Source of the DNA: Pyrinomonadaceae bacterium
GTDB taxonomy: Bacteria; Acidobacteriota; Blastocatellia; Pyrinomonadales; Pyrinomonadaceae
Reading direction: 5' to 3'
DNA: 64,000 nt
NCBI GenBank assembly: GCA_030841105.1
Contig: JAVEDE010000022.1
Coordinates: 19,430 to 83,429 of the forward strand
The notes under the pieces are model-generated. The model was not told where the DNA came from and searched no databases. It saw nothing but the letters and a program-made list of their open reading frames with translations. This document shows, in pieces, positions 16,823 to 26,021 of this stretch. The stretch's first letter is position 1. Each line of letters starts with the position of its first letter. Both the position numbers and the translations under genes were made by a program.

Positions 16823-18838
16823 ATGTGCGGAATTGCCGGATTAGTGGTAGCTCGAAACAGTCGCGCGGAGTCGGACGAGGCGGTCGCGCGGATGATTCGC
16901 GCGCTCGCGCGGCGCGGGCCTGACGGCGCGGGGTTGGAGAGTTGGCCGCACGGCACTGCGCTCGGCCACAGGCGTCTCGCCATCTTCGATCTGAGCGAGG
17001 CGGGGCGGCAGCCGATGCTCTCCGAAGACGGTTCGGTCGGCATCGTCTTCAACGGCGCGATCTACAACTTCCGCGAACTGCGCGCCGAACTCGAAACGCG
17101 CGGCCGTCGCTTTCACAGCCAGACGGACACGGAGGTGCTCGTCGAAGGCTACCGCGAGTGGGGCATGGACGCGCTCGTCAGTCGGCTGCACGGCATGTTC
17201 GCCTTCGGCCTGTGGGACGAACGCGCGCAGAAACTTTTCCTCGTGCGCGACCGCCTCGGCGTCAAGCCGCTCGTCTACGCCAAGGCGGCGGACGGCCGCC
17301 TCGCCTTCGCCTCGAACGTGCGCGCGCTGCGTGCCGCAGGCGTGCTCGGCGAGATTGACGCGGCGTCAATCGTCGAATATCTCGAATTCGGTTTCGTCAC
17401 GGACGCGCGCGCGATCTACGAGGGCGCGACGAAAGTTCCGGCGGCGACCATCGTCGAATGGTCGGCGCAGGGCGGCGCGACCAACTCGCGCACTTACTGG
17501 TCGCCGCCCGTCGCGCTCGAAGCGGGCGACGCGCACACGCCGAAGTTTGCAGAGGCGGTCGAGGAAGTCGAGCGGCTGTTCGTGAACGCGGTCGAGATGC
17601 GTCTGTTCGCGGACGTGCCGGTCGGCGCGCTCTTGTCGGGCGGCGTTGATTCGAGCCTCGTCTGCTGGGCGGTCGCCAAACTCGGCGGCGACGTGACGGC
17701 CTACACCGTCGGCACGCCGGGCGATGCGCTCGACGAGACGGCCGACGCGCGCCTGACCGCCGCGACGCTCGGCATCTCTCACCGCGTCCTCGATCTTTCG
17801 GCGAGCGACGCGCCCGACGTGTCGGAGTTGGCCGTGGCCTATGCCGAACCGTTCGCGTGTTCGTCGGCACTCGGCATGTTGCGCGTCTCGCGCGCCGTCG
17901 CGCCATCTGCCACTGTTCTGTTGACGGGCGACGGCGGCGACGACGTGTTCCTCGGCTACCCCGAACACCGTTACCTGTGGCTCGCCTCGCGCCTCGCGCG
18001 CCGCACGCCCGCGGCCGCCGCCGATTTGTGGTTGCACACTTTGCGCGCGCGTTTTCCCCGTCGCGGTCTCGCGCGCCGCGCCGCCTCGTTTCTCGACTAC
18101 GCGACCGGCGGCCTCGGCGCGGTCACGAACGCGCGCGACGGTTTGCCAATTTACGAACAGAGCGCGATTCTCGGAGAGCGACTTGCGGGCTTGAACGTCG
18201 CGCAGCGCGGCATCGCGCGTTCGCGCGAGTCGGCGCAAAACGTGCTCGCGGAGTTTTTGGAGTACGACCGGCGCACGCGCTTCACCGGCGAATACCTGCC
18301 GAAGGTTGACGGCGCGACGATGCACTACGCGCTCGAAGCGCGCTCGCCGTTTCTCGATCAGCGGTTGTGGGAGTACGCGGCCGCGCTGCCGCTCGACTTG
18401 CGTCTCAGGCGCGGCGGGTTGAAAGCGATCCTGCGCGAGTTGGCGCGTCGGCGCGTCGGCGAGCGCGTGGCGCGCGGGCGCAAGCGCGGCTTCGGCATCC
18501 CGGCGGGACGTTGGATGGCGGGGCGTTGGCGCGGGCGCGTGGAAGAGACGCTGCGCGAGTCCGTCCTCGGCCAAGAGGGTTGGATTGACGCGCAGGCCGC
18601 GCTCAAGAAGTTTGCGCGCGAAGTTGAACAAGGCGAGGCTTCGTTGCAGACGTGGTATCTCTACGTGTTGGAGACGTGGATGCGCCACGAGCGCGCGGCG
18701 AACGTCTTCGAGCCGCCCGCAGGCGATGTCGAGCGGCTGACGATGGCGACGCTCAGGGCGCGCGAGACGACGGAGGCAGGAGCGCGAGTCGTCGCCGTCA
18801 AAACTGAAACTCAAACCGAAGACAGCCACGCGGCTTGA
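16823..18838 (+). CDS. asnB: Asparagine synthase, glutamine-hydrolysing (first of two)
   Basis: 671 residues. Cys2 after the start Met (MCGIAGLV) is the glutaminase nucleophile, so the start is certain. The class II amidotransferase domain spans ~1-210 (FNGAIYNFRELR, VRDRLGVKPLVY). The synthase domain follows with the ATP-pyrophosphatase loop LLSGGVDSSLVCW (~271-283) and LLTGDGGDDVFLGYPEH. These enzymes use glutamine nitrogen and ATP to amidate a carboxylate. In exosortase and O-antigen loci, AsnB relatives such as WbpS are thought to amidate uronic acids rather than aspartate, so a glycan substrate is plausible here (inference). Ribosome site TCAAGGAAAC lies upstream. Confidence 0.92.
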   Translation: MCGIAGLVVARNSRAESDEAVARMIRALARRGPDGAGLESWPHGTALGHRRLAIFDLSEAGRQPMLSEDGSVGIVFNGAIYNFRELRAELETRGRRFHSQTDTEVLVEGYREWGMDALVSRLHGMFAFGLWDERAQKLFLVRDRLGVKPLVYAKAADGRLAFASNVRALRAAGVLGEIDAASIVEYLEFGFVTDARAIYEGATKVPAATIVEWSAQGGATNSRTYWSPPVALEAGDAHTPKFAEAVEEVERLFVNAVEMRLFADVPVGALLSGGVDSSLVCWAVAKLGGDVTAYTVGTPGDALDETADARLTAATLGISHRVLDLSASDAPDVSELAVAYAEPFACSSALGMLRVSRAVAPSATVLLTGDGGDDVFLGYPEHRYLWLASRLARRTPAAAADLWLHTLRARFPRRGLARRAASFLDYATGGLGAVTNARDGLPIYEQSAILGERLAGLNVAQRGIARSRESAQNVLAEFLEYDRRTRFTGEYLPKVDGATMHYALEARSPFLDQRLWEYAAALPLDLRLRRGGLKAILRELARRRVGERVARGRKRGFGIPAGRWMAGRWRGRVEETLRESVLGQEGWIDAQAALKKFAREVEQGEASLQTWYLYVLETWMRHERAANVFEPPAGDVERLTMATLRARETTEAGARVVAVKTETQTEDSHAA

Positions 18839-18881
18839 TAGTTAACTAAAGCTAGTCCGAAGTTAATCCAAAGTTAATTCG

Positions 18882-20084
18882 ATGAAACCGAACGTCCTCC
18901 TCTTCATAGACAGCTTCGCGCAGGGCGGAACCGAGCGGCAGGTGGTGCAACTCGCGCGCCTGCTGTCGGAGAGCGGGCGTTATCGCATTCACCTCGCGTG
19001 CCTGAGCGGCGAGGGCGTGCTGCGCGCGGAGGCGGAGCGTTACGGCTTCACGGACATTCCCGAATTTCCGCTCACCTCTTTTTACGACCGCAACATGCTC
19101 GCGCAACTGCGCCGCTGCGCCGCGCTCATACGCGAGCGCGAGATTGACATCGTGGAGACGCACGACTTCTACACCAACATCTTCGGCATGACGGCCGCCG
19201 CGCTCGCGCGTCGCCGTGGGAGCGCGCGCATCGCCTCGCGGCGCGAAACCGACGGCACGAAGACGCGCAAGCAGAAGTGGGTGCAGCAACGCGCGTTCGC
19301 GCTCGCCGACGCTATCGTTGCCAACGCCGAAGCGGTGAGGCGCGAGTTGATCCGTGACGGCGTGCCCGCCGCGAAAATTCAGACGATCTATAACGGCATG
19401 GACACGTCGAGGGTCGCGCCGCGCCCCGACCTTCGCCGCGCGGACGCGCTCAAACTTTTAGGTCTGCCATCGGACGGCGCGCAACGTTTCGTCAGCATCG
19501 TCGCCAACATGCGCCACGCCAACAAGGATCAAGCGACTTTCCTACGCGCCGCGCGCCGCGTCGCCGACGACGTGCCGGAGGCGGCGTTCGTGCTCGCGGG
19601 CGAGGGCGAACTGCGCGAGTCGCTCGTCGCGCTCGCGGCCGAACTCGGTCTGGCGGAGCGCGCCTTCTTCACGGGGCGTTGCGCCGACGTGCCGGAACTG
19701 CTCGCCGTCTCAGAGGTGTGCGTGCTCAGTTCAAACGGGACGGAAGGTTTTTCCAACTCGATCATCGAGTACATGGCCGCCGCGCGCCCGGTCGTGGCGA
19801 CGGACATCGGCGGCGCGCGCGAGGCCGTCGTCGAAGGCGAGACCGGCTACGTCGTCCAACCGGGCGACGACGCCGCGCTTGCCGAACGCATCGTCTCCCT
19901 GCTCAGAGACCCGGAGCGGGCGCGACGGATGGGCGCGCGCGGATTGGAGGTCGTCAAGGAAAAGTTTTCCTGCGCGGCGCAGGTTGAGAGCGTCGAGAGT
20001 TTGTATGAGCGTCTGCTGTCGGAGAAACGCGCCGCGGCAGAGACGGGCATTGAGGCGAGCGCACGACAAGAGGGCGCGCGCTGA
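18882..20084 (+). CDS. Glycosyltransferase family 4
   Basis: 400 residues with two Rossmann domains of the GT-B fold. The N-terminal part opens with FIDSFAQGGTERQVVQLARL; the C-terminal part has FVSIVANMRHANKDQATFL, AFFTGRCADVPELL and the donor-site run SSNGTEGFSNSIIEYMAAA with GGAREAVVEGETGY, where the EX7E-type acidic pair is placed. It transfers a sugar from a nucleotide donor in the cytosol, probably at the membrane. Three imperfect 11-base direct repeats (AAGTTAATCCA-like, 18849-18881) stand just before the ATG. Confidence 0.9.
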   Translation: MKPNVLLFIDSFAQGGTERQVVQLARLLSESGRYRIHLACLSGEGVLRAEAERYGFTDIPEFPLTSFYDRNMLAQLRRCAALIREREIDIVETHDFYTNIFGMTAAALARRRGSARIASRRETDGTKTRKQKWVQQRAFALADAIVANAEAVRRELIRDGVPAAKIQTIYNGMDTSRVAPRPDLRRADALKLLGLPSDGAQRFVSIVANMRHANKDQATFLRAARRVADDVPEAAFVLAGEGELRESLVALAAELGLAERAFFTGRCADVPELLAVSEVCVLSSNGTEGFSNSIIEYMAAARPVVATDIGGAREAVVEGETGYVVQPGDDAALAERIVSLLRDPERARRMGARGLEVVKEKFSCAAQVESVESLYERLLSEKRAAAETGIEASARQEGAR

Positions 20085-20104
20085 CGTTGACGGGCGAAAC
20101 GCGT

Positions 20105-21283
20105 ATGACCAAACGAGCCAACGAGAACATTGATGCGACGGGCGTGACGCCGAAGAGTAGGCGCGTGCGTGTTCTGATCGTCGCGCCGTCGCTCGGCATC
20201 CTCGGCGGTCAGGCGGTGCAGGCGGCGCGTCTGCTCGCGCGCTTCGAGGCCGAGCCGTCGCTCGAAGTTTCGTTCCTGCCGGTCAACCCGCGCCTGCCCG
20301 GTCTGCTCGGCCGCTTGCAGGGCGTCAAGTACGCCCGCACCGTTCTGACTTCCATCGCCTACATCGCGTCGCTCCTCGCGCGCGTGCGCGCGTTCGACGT
20401 GATCCACGTCTTCTCGGCTTCCTACACGTCCTTCGTGATCGCGCCGACGCCCGCCATCCTCATCGCCAAACTCTACGGCAAAAAGATCGTCCTCAATTAC
20501 CGGAGCGGCGAGGCCGAAGATCATCTCACGCGCTGGCGGCGCACCGCGCTCCCGACCATACGCTTGGTTGACGAGGTGGCCGTGCCCTCCGGCTATCTCG
20601 TGGACGTGTTCGCGCGCTTCGGCCTCGGTGCACGCTCGATCTACAACTTCGTCGAGACGGAACGTTTTCGTTTCCGCGCGCGCCGCCCGCTGCGCCCGGT
20701 CTTTCTCTCGAACCGCAATCTCGAACCGCTCTACAACGTCGGCTGCATCCTGCGCGCCTTCGCCGTAATCCAAAAGCGTTTCCCCGAAGCGACGCTGACC
20801 GTCGCGGGCGACGGCAGCCAGCGCGCCGAACTCGAACAACTCGCGCGCGAACTCGATCTGCGAAACACGGAGTTTGTCGGCAGCGTCGCGCAGTCGCGGA
20901 TGCCCGAACTGTGCGAGCGCGCGGACATCTATCTGAACAGTTCCAACATAGACAACATGCCCGGCTCGATTATCGAGGCGTATGCCGCCGGCTTGCCCGT
21001 CGTGACGACGGACGCGGGCGGCATCCCTTACATCCTCGCCGACGGGCAGACGGGCTTGATGGTGCGTCGCGGCGACCACGAGGCGTTGGCCGCCGCAGCG
21101 ATCAGCCTGTTGGAGGACGAAGCGTTGGCCGAACAATTGGCCGCGAACGCGCTCGCCGCGTGCCGCCAGTACAGTTGGGCGGCGGTGCGCGACGAATGGC
21201 TCAAACTCTATTTCGAGTTGGCGGATGAGAGCGCCGCTATCAGGCCGTCCGTCGTCAGGCCGTCGCGAGTCGGAATCGAATGA
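20105..21283 (+). CDS. Glycosyltransferase family 4
   Basis: About 392 residues. The GT-B signatures are APSLGILGGQAVQAARLLAR at the N-terminus, FLSNRNLEPLYNVGCILRAF, then EFVGSVAQSRMPELC and the donor-binding stretch NMPGSIIEAYAAGLPVVTT with GGIPYILADGQTG. It probably adds one residue of the repeat unit. ATG at 20105 is chosen; a TTG at 20087 in the same frame is an alternative only two bases after the previous stop. The stop overlaps the start of the heparinase-like gene (ATGA at 21280-21283). Confidence 0.9.
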   Translation: MTKRANENIDATGVTPKSRRVRVLIVAPSLGILGGQAVQAARLLARFEAEPSLEVSFLPVNPRLPGLLGRLQGVKYARTVLTSIAYIASLLARVRAFDVIHVFSASYTSFVIAPTPAILIAKLYGKKIVLNYRSGEAEDHLTRWRRTALPTIRLVDEVAVPSGYLVDVFARFGLGARSIYNFVETERFRFRARRPLRPVFLSNRNLEPLYNVGCILRAFAVIQKRFPEATLTVAGDGSQRAELEQLARELDLRNTEFVGSVAQSRMPELCERADIYLNSSNIDNMPGSIIEAYAAGLPVVTTDAGGIPYILADGQTGLMVRRGDHEALAAAAISLLEDEALAEQLAANALAACRQYSWAAVRDEWLKLYFELADESAAIRPSVVRPSRVGIE

Positions 21284-23910
21284 TCAAAGTTCTGCGAAAA
21301 TTGAAGGGACGGAGTTTGACGGAACTGCGCGTGCGCGGCGGGCAGGCGGCCGCATGTCTGGCCGAACGCGCCGGGCTGTCGGCCGACGCGCGCGTGCCCG
21401 GCGACGACGCGCTCTACCGATGGCTCGACAAGTCGCGGTTTCAAAGCGACCACGGCGAGCCGCTCACGCCGGACACGCTGTCCGCACATTTTCGCTCAAC
21501 CGAGTCTCACCCGTTCTTCGCCGCCTTCAACGATTCGCATGAGACGCGCGCCGCGCTCGGCAGTCGCTTCGGCGGGCGCGCGCGCGAGTTGTTAGTCGAA
21601 CGCGCGGAGCGCATCGTCGCGGGCAAGTTCGATCTGCTCGGCCTCCGCGGCCTCGACTTCGGCGACCCGGTTGACTGGCATCTCGAACCCGTCGCCGCGA
21701 AGCGCACGCCCCTCGCGCATTGGAGTCGCATTGATTACTTAAACGCGTCGGTGGCGGGCGACAAAAAGATCACGTGGGAGTTGAACCGCCAGCAGTATTT
21801 CGCGGTGCTCGGCCGCGCCTACTGGCACACGAACGATGAACGCTACGCCGAAACTTTCGCGCGCCACCTTGCGGCGTGGATGCAGGCCAACCCGCCGAAG
21901 CGCGGCATCAACTGGGCGAGCAGTCTCGAAGTCGCCTTTCGCGCGATCTCTTGGCTGTGGTCGCTCCAGTTCTTCAAACATTCGCCGCACCTGACGCCCG
22001 CGCTCTACGCGCGCTCTCTCAAGTTCCTGCACCTCCACGCGCGCCACCTCGAAACGAACCTCTCGACTTACTTCAGCCCGAACACGCACCTGACGGGCGA
22101 AGCGCTCGGCCTCTTTTACCTCGGCACGCTGCTGCCGGAGTTTCGCGCGGCCGCGCGCTGGCGTGCGACGGGCGCGCGCATACTTTTTGATCAACTCGAA
22201 AAACAGGTGCGCCCCGACGGCGTCTACTTCGAGCAGTCGAGCTATTACCAACGCTACACGACAGACTTCTACACGCACTTCCTCTCGCTCCTCCGCGCCG
22301 GGGGCGGCGACGCAGCGCGCGGAGAGTCGCATGAAGAATTGCGCGGAGAGTTGCCGCAAGTAAAGTTGTCGGAAGTGAAGTTGCTCGAAGTGAAGTTGCA
22401 GGCGTTGCTCGATCACTTAATGCACCTGACGCTGCCCGACGGCACGACGCCGCTCTTCGGCGACGAGGACGGCGGCCGCTTCGTCTGGTTCGACGAACGC
22501 GCCTCGAACGACTTTCGCCAGACGCTCGCCAACGGCGCATCGCTCTTCCGGCGCGGCGACTACAAGCACGTCGCGCGCGAGGCGACGGAAGAGACGCTCT
22601 GGCTGCTCGGCGCGCGCGGCCTCTCAAACTTCGACGCGCTCGAAGCGCACGCGCCCGCCGGAGACTCGCGCGCCTTCCACGACGGCGGCTACTACGTGAT
22701 GCGCGATGGCTGGGCTGCCGACAGCAACTACCTCTTGCTCGACTGCGGGCCGCACGGCTCTCTGCACGGCGCGCACGCGCACGCCGACGCGCTCGCCGTC
22801 TTAGGGCTGGCCGCGCGCGGCCGCCACCTGCTCGTTGATTCCGGCACTTACACCTACACGGGATCGAGCGCGCTGCGCGAACACTTCCGCGGCACGGCGG
22901 CGCACAACACGCTCGTCGTAGATAACCAATCATCGTCCGTCCCTGAGAGTGCGTTCCGCTGGCGGCAACAGGCGCGCGCGTCGTGCCGCCAGTGGCTCAG
23001 CCGCGCGCGCTTCGATCTCTTCGAGGGCGCGCACGACGGCTACGAGCGGCTCGACGCGCCCGTCACACACGTTCGCAGCGTGCTCTTCGTCAAGGGCGAT
23101 TACTGGATCGTGCGCGACCGCGTGGAGACCTCCGGCGCGCACGACTACGCGCTGAACTTTCACTTCGACGCGCGCACCGAGCTATCAACCGCGACGCAGG
23201 ACGGCGCGGCCGTCGCACGCACACGCGCAGGTAACGACGGCGGCGACGATAACAGTGTCGGTAACGGTGACGGCAACAGTAACAGCGTCGGCGTTGACGA
23301 CGGCAACGGTAACGGCGGCAACGGTAACGCGGCGGGTCTCGACCTGTTCGCCTTCGCGCGCGGCGGCGTGTGGCGCAAGCACGAGGCTCTGCGTTCGGCG
23401 TGTTACGGCGAGGCTGCGCCCGTCCCCGTCTGCACGCTCGCCTTCGCGGGCGGCGCGCAGGAAGTCTTCACGCTCATCGTCCCGCGCGGCGGCGCACAGG
23501 ATAAGGAGATCGCACTGGAAACCTCCGCGCGCGAGATTGAAGCCGTCGGCGGGCGCGCGTTTGAATTGAGAATCGCGGGAGGGGCGACGCGCGATCTCCT
23601 GCTGGTGCGGGCGGAGGGCGCGACTTCCGTCGAAACCGCGCGGCTCGCTTCAAATTTCGCGTGGACGTGGCTGCGCTTCGATGGCGACGAGACCGAGCCG
23701 CGAGAGTTGATCGCCGTCGGCGGCAGCGGCTCTCTCAGTCTCGACGGGCGGGAAATCTTACGCGCACGCAGACCGGGCGCGCGCCTCAACTACGTCACCG
23801 CGCGCCGCGCGGGCGACGAATTCACAGCCGACACCGACGCGGGCGAAGACCTCTTCCTCGCACTCTCCGGCGCGCGGCACGACGAAGAACTGATAAGAAG
23901 TGACAAGTGA
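21280..23910 (+). CDS. Heparinase II/III-like (alginate-lyase-like) protein
   Basis: 876 residues. An N-terminal all-helical region (~90-400; TWELNRQQYFAVLGRAYW, NTHLTGEALGLFYLG) matches the alpha-toroid of heparinase II/III and alginate lyases. The catalytic/substrate region follows (GPHGSLHGAHAHADALAVLG at ~493-512, then HFRGTAAHNTLVVDNQ) and then a beta-sandwich. Such proteins cleave uronic-acid polysaccharides by beta-elimination or act in exopolysaccharide biosynthesis loci. No signal peptide is evident, so its compartment is uncertain. A Gly/Asn/Asp low-complexity stretch (~649-685), coded by short GGTAACGGC-type repeats, interrupts the C-terminal part. The last residues SDK and the stop lie inside heptad hairpin A. 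Confidence 0.88.
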   Translation: MIKVLRKLKGRSLTELRVRGGQAAACLAERAGLSADARVPGDDALYRWLDKSRFQSDHGEPLTPDTLSAHFRSTESHPFFAAFNDSHETRAALGSRFGGRARELLVERAERIVAGKFDLLGLRGLDFGDPVDWHLEPVAAKRTPLAHWSRIDYLNASVAGDKKITWELNRQQYFAVLGRAYWHTNDERYAETFARHLAAWMQANPPKRGINWASSLEVAFRAISWLWSLQFFKHSPHLTPALYARSLKFLHLHARHLETNLSTYFSPNTHLTGEALGLFYLGTLLPEFRAAARWRATGARILFDQLEKQVRPDGVYFEQSSYYQRYTTDFYTHFLSLLRAGGGDAARGESHEELRGELPQVKLSEVKLLEVKLQALLDHLMHLTLPDGTTPLFGDEDGGRFVWFDERASNDFRQTLANGASLFRRGDYKHVAREATEETLWLLGARGLSNFDALEAHAPAGDSRAFHDGGYYVMRDGWAADSNYLLLDCGPHGSLHGAHAHADALAVLGLAARGRHLLVDSGTYTYTGSSALREHFRGTAAHNTLVVDNQSSSVPESAFRWRQQARASCRQWLSRARFDLFEGAHDGYERLDAPVTHVRSVLFVKGDYWIVRDRVETSGAHDYALNFHFDARTELSTATQDGAAVARTRAGNDGGDDNSVGNGDGNSNSVGVDDGNGNGGNGNAAGLDLFAFARGGVWRKHEALRSACYGEAAPVPVCTLAFAGGAQEVFTLIVPRGGAQDKEIALETSAREIEAVGGRAFELRIAGGATRDLLLVRAEGATSVETARLASNFAWTWLRFDGDETEPRELIAVGGSGSLSLDGREILRARRPGARLNYVTARRAGDEFTADTDAGEDLFLALSGARHDEELIRSDK

Positions 23911-23987
23911 CAAGTGACGAGTGACAAGTTGTAATTACCAACTTGTCTTTGCTTTAACTTGTCACTTGTCACCTGTCACTTGTCACT
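23899..23987. repeat. Heptad-repeat inverted repeat A (AGTGACA type)
   Basis: The left arm (23899-23930) is AGTGACA, AGTGACA, AGTGACG, AGTGACA, AGTT. The right arm (23956-23987) is its reverse complement with two differences. The loop is 25 bases. The arm supplies the stop codon of the heparinase-like gene, and the right arm ends eight bases before the next ATG, so the element fills the whole gene border. The 32-base stem would be very stable in RNA. Confidence 0.92.
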
Positions 23988-23994
23988 AAAAAAT

Positions 23995-25983
23995 ATGTGC
24001 GGGATTAACGGAATTGCATATTCGGGGCGGGCGCGCGAGGGGCGCGTGGAGGCGGCAGACCTCGTGCGGATGCGCGACGTGATGACGCATCGCGGGCCGG
24101 ACGACAGCGGGCTGCTGGTGGACGGCGCGGTCGGACTCGGTCATCGTCGCCTGTCCATCGTGGACGTGTCGGCGGGTCATCAGCCGATGACGAACGAGGA
24201 CGATTCGCTCCACATCGTCTTCAACGGCGAAATCTACAACCACGCCGGGCATCGCCCCGCGCTCGAAGCGTGCGGCCACCGCTATCGCACACACTGCGAC
24301 ACGGAGACGATCCTCCATCTCTACGAGGAGCACGGCGCGCGGTGCGTCGAACACCTGCGCGGCATGTTCGCCTTCGCCATCTGGGATCAGCGGCGGCGCG
24401 AGTTGTTCATCGCGCGCGACCGCCTCGGCGTCAAACCGCTCTACTACGTCCACCGCGCCGACGGCTCGCTCTTCTTTGCCTCCGAGATCAAATCGCTGCT
24501 CGCGGCGCGCGGCGTCCCTCGCCCGGAGATCAACTACGCGGCGCTCCCGGACTATCTCGCTAACCACGGCACGTCGGCCGAAGAGACGCTCTTCGCGGGG
24601 GTCAAGCGACTGCTCCCCGGCCACACGCTGCTGTGGCGCGCGGACGGCGAAATCAAGATCGAGAAATACTGGGACATCAATTTCGCGGATGATGAAGACG
24701 GCGGCGAGTCGTTGTCGTCGCCGCGACGAAGCGACGCGGACTACATCGCCGAGTGGTCGGAGTTGTTTCGCAAGTCGGTCGAGCTACGTCTGATGGCCGA
24801 CGTGCCGCTCGGCATGTTCCTCTCCGGCGGCATTGATTCATCCGCCATCGCCGCCGTGATGAGCGGCATGGTGACTGATCCGATCAAGACCTTCTCCGTC
24901 GCCTTCGCCGAACGCGAGGCCAACGAACTCCACTACGCGCGGCTCGTCGCCGAGCGATTCAAGACGGATCACCACGAGACGATTGTGAGTCCCGAAGATT
25001 TCTTCGCCGCGCTGCCGCGTCTCGTCTGGCACGAGGACGAACCGCTCGCGCATCCTTCGAGTGTCGCGCTCTACTTCGTCTCGCGCCTCGCCGCACGGCA
25101 CGTCAAGGTGGTCTTGACGGGCGAGGGCAGCGACGAGATGCTCGGCGGCTACGAGCGTTACTACAAGACCATTTACAACCTCGCGCTCGCGCCCGCTTAT
25201 CAAAAACTGACGACCGCGGGCGTGCGCGGCGCACTCGCGCGTCGCGTCGAAAGTTTGCCGCTCGACTCGCGTGTGCGGCACAAGCTGCGGCGCACCTTCC
25301 TCTGCCTGCCGCCCGACATCGAGAGCCTCTACTTCGACAACTTCGCCGTCTTCACGCGCGCGATGCAAGGAGAGATGTTGACGCCGGAGGCGCGCGAACG
25401 CGCCGGGGGCGTCGAGCCTTATCGAGACATGCGCCGCTACTTCGAGGCGGGCGGCGCGCATCGTTCGCTCCTCAACCGCATGCTCTACGCCGACACCAAA
25501 ACTTACCTGCACGAACTGCTGATGAAGCAGGATCAGATGAGCATGGCCGCCTCCATCGAGAGCCGCGTGCCGTTCCTCGATCACCGGCTCGTGGAGTTCA
25601 CGGCGCGCCTGCCGCAACACCTGAAACTGCGGCGCGGCTGGACGACGAAGTACATCCTGCGCGAGAGCATGAAGAATGTGCTGCCCGCGCCCATTCTCTC
25701 GCGCAAGAAGATGGGCTTCCCCGTCCCCGTCGGCGCGTGGTTTCGCGGGGCGTATCGCGGAGTGGTGGACGAGTACGTGCTGTCGGAACGCGCCGCCGCG
25801 CGCGGCCTGTTCGATCAAACTTACGTCCGCGAACTCGCGGCGCGGCATCAGGCGGGCGAGAACCACACGGAACGCCTGTGGTCGCTCGTCAACGTGGAAA
25901 TCTGGCTTCGGCAGTTCATGGACGGCGAGGCCGCCATCGCACCCGTCGAGACGAAGGGCGAGATCGCGTCTGCCGTCGCCTGA
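23995..25983 (+). CDS. asnB: Asparagine synthase, glutamine-hydrolysing (second of two)
   Basis: 662 residues starting MCGINGIAY, so Cys2 is the glutaminase nucleophile. An in-frame TTG 36 bases upstream is inside the repeat arm and is rejected because Cys must be residue 2. Amidotransferase domain ~1-215 (HRGPDDSGL, FNGEIYNHAGH, RDRLGVKPLYYV); synthase domain with LSGGIDSSAIAAVM (~275) and LTGEGSDEMLGGYERY, then KQDQMSMAASIESRVPFLDH. This copy is closer to the amidotransferases usually found in exosortase/PEP-CTERM loci than the one at 16823. It probably amidates a sugar acid or protein intermediate of the pathway (inference). Confidence 0.92.
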   Translation: MCGINGIAYSGRAREGRVEAADLVRMRDVMTHRGPDDSGLLVDGAVGLGHRRLSIVDVSAGHQPMTNEDDSLHIVFNGEIYNHAGHRPALEACGHRYRTHCDTETILHLYEEHGARCVEHLRGMFAFAIWDQRRRELFIARDRLGVKPLYYVHRADGSLFFASEIKSLLAARGVPRPEINYAALPDYLANHGTSAEETLFAGVKRLLPGHTLLWRADGEIKIEKYWDINFADDEDGGESLSSPRRSDADYIAEWSELFRKSVELRLMADVPLGMFLSGGIDSSAIAAVMSGMVTDPIKTFSVAFAEREANELHYARLVAERFKTDHHETIVSPEDFFAALPRLVWHEDEPLAHPSSVALYFVSRLAARHVKVVLTGEGSDEMLGGYERYYKTIYNLALAPAYQKLTTAGVRGALARRVESLPLDSRVRHKLRRTFLCLPPDIESLYFDNFAVFTRAMQGEMLTPEARERAGGVEPYRDMRRYFEAGGAHRSLLNRMLYADTKTYLHELLMKQDQMSMAASIESRVPFLDHRLVEFTARLPQHLKLRRGWTTKYILRESMKNVLPAPILSRKKMGFPVPVGAWFRGAYRGVVDEYVLSERAAARGLFDQTYVRELAARHQAGENHTERLWSLVNVEIWLRQFMDGEAAIAPVETKGEIASAVA

Positions 25984-26021
25984 CACTTCAGCACATCACA
26001 CACCGAAAGTTGAAATCACAC

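Noticed and set aside
23899..23987. Heptad arrays as a CRISPR array
   Set aside because: Units are 7 bases without spacers, arranged as two complementary arms; no cas genes are present.
23959..23994. Upstream start for the second asparagine synthase giving [10 protein letters not shown]
   Set aside because: The sequence is the repeat arm, and the enzyme needs Cys as residue 2, which the ATG at 23995 provides.
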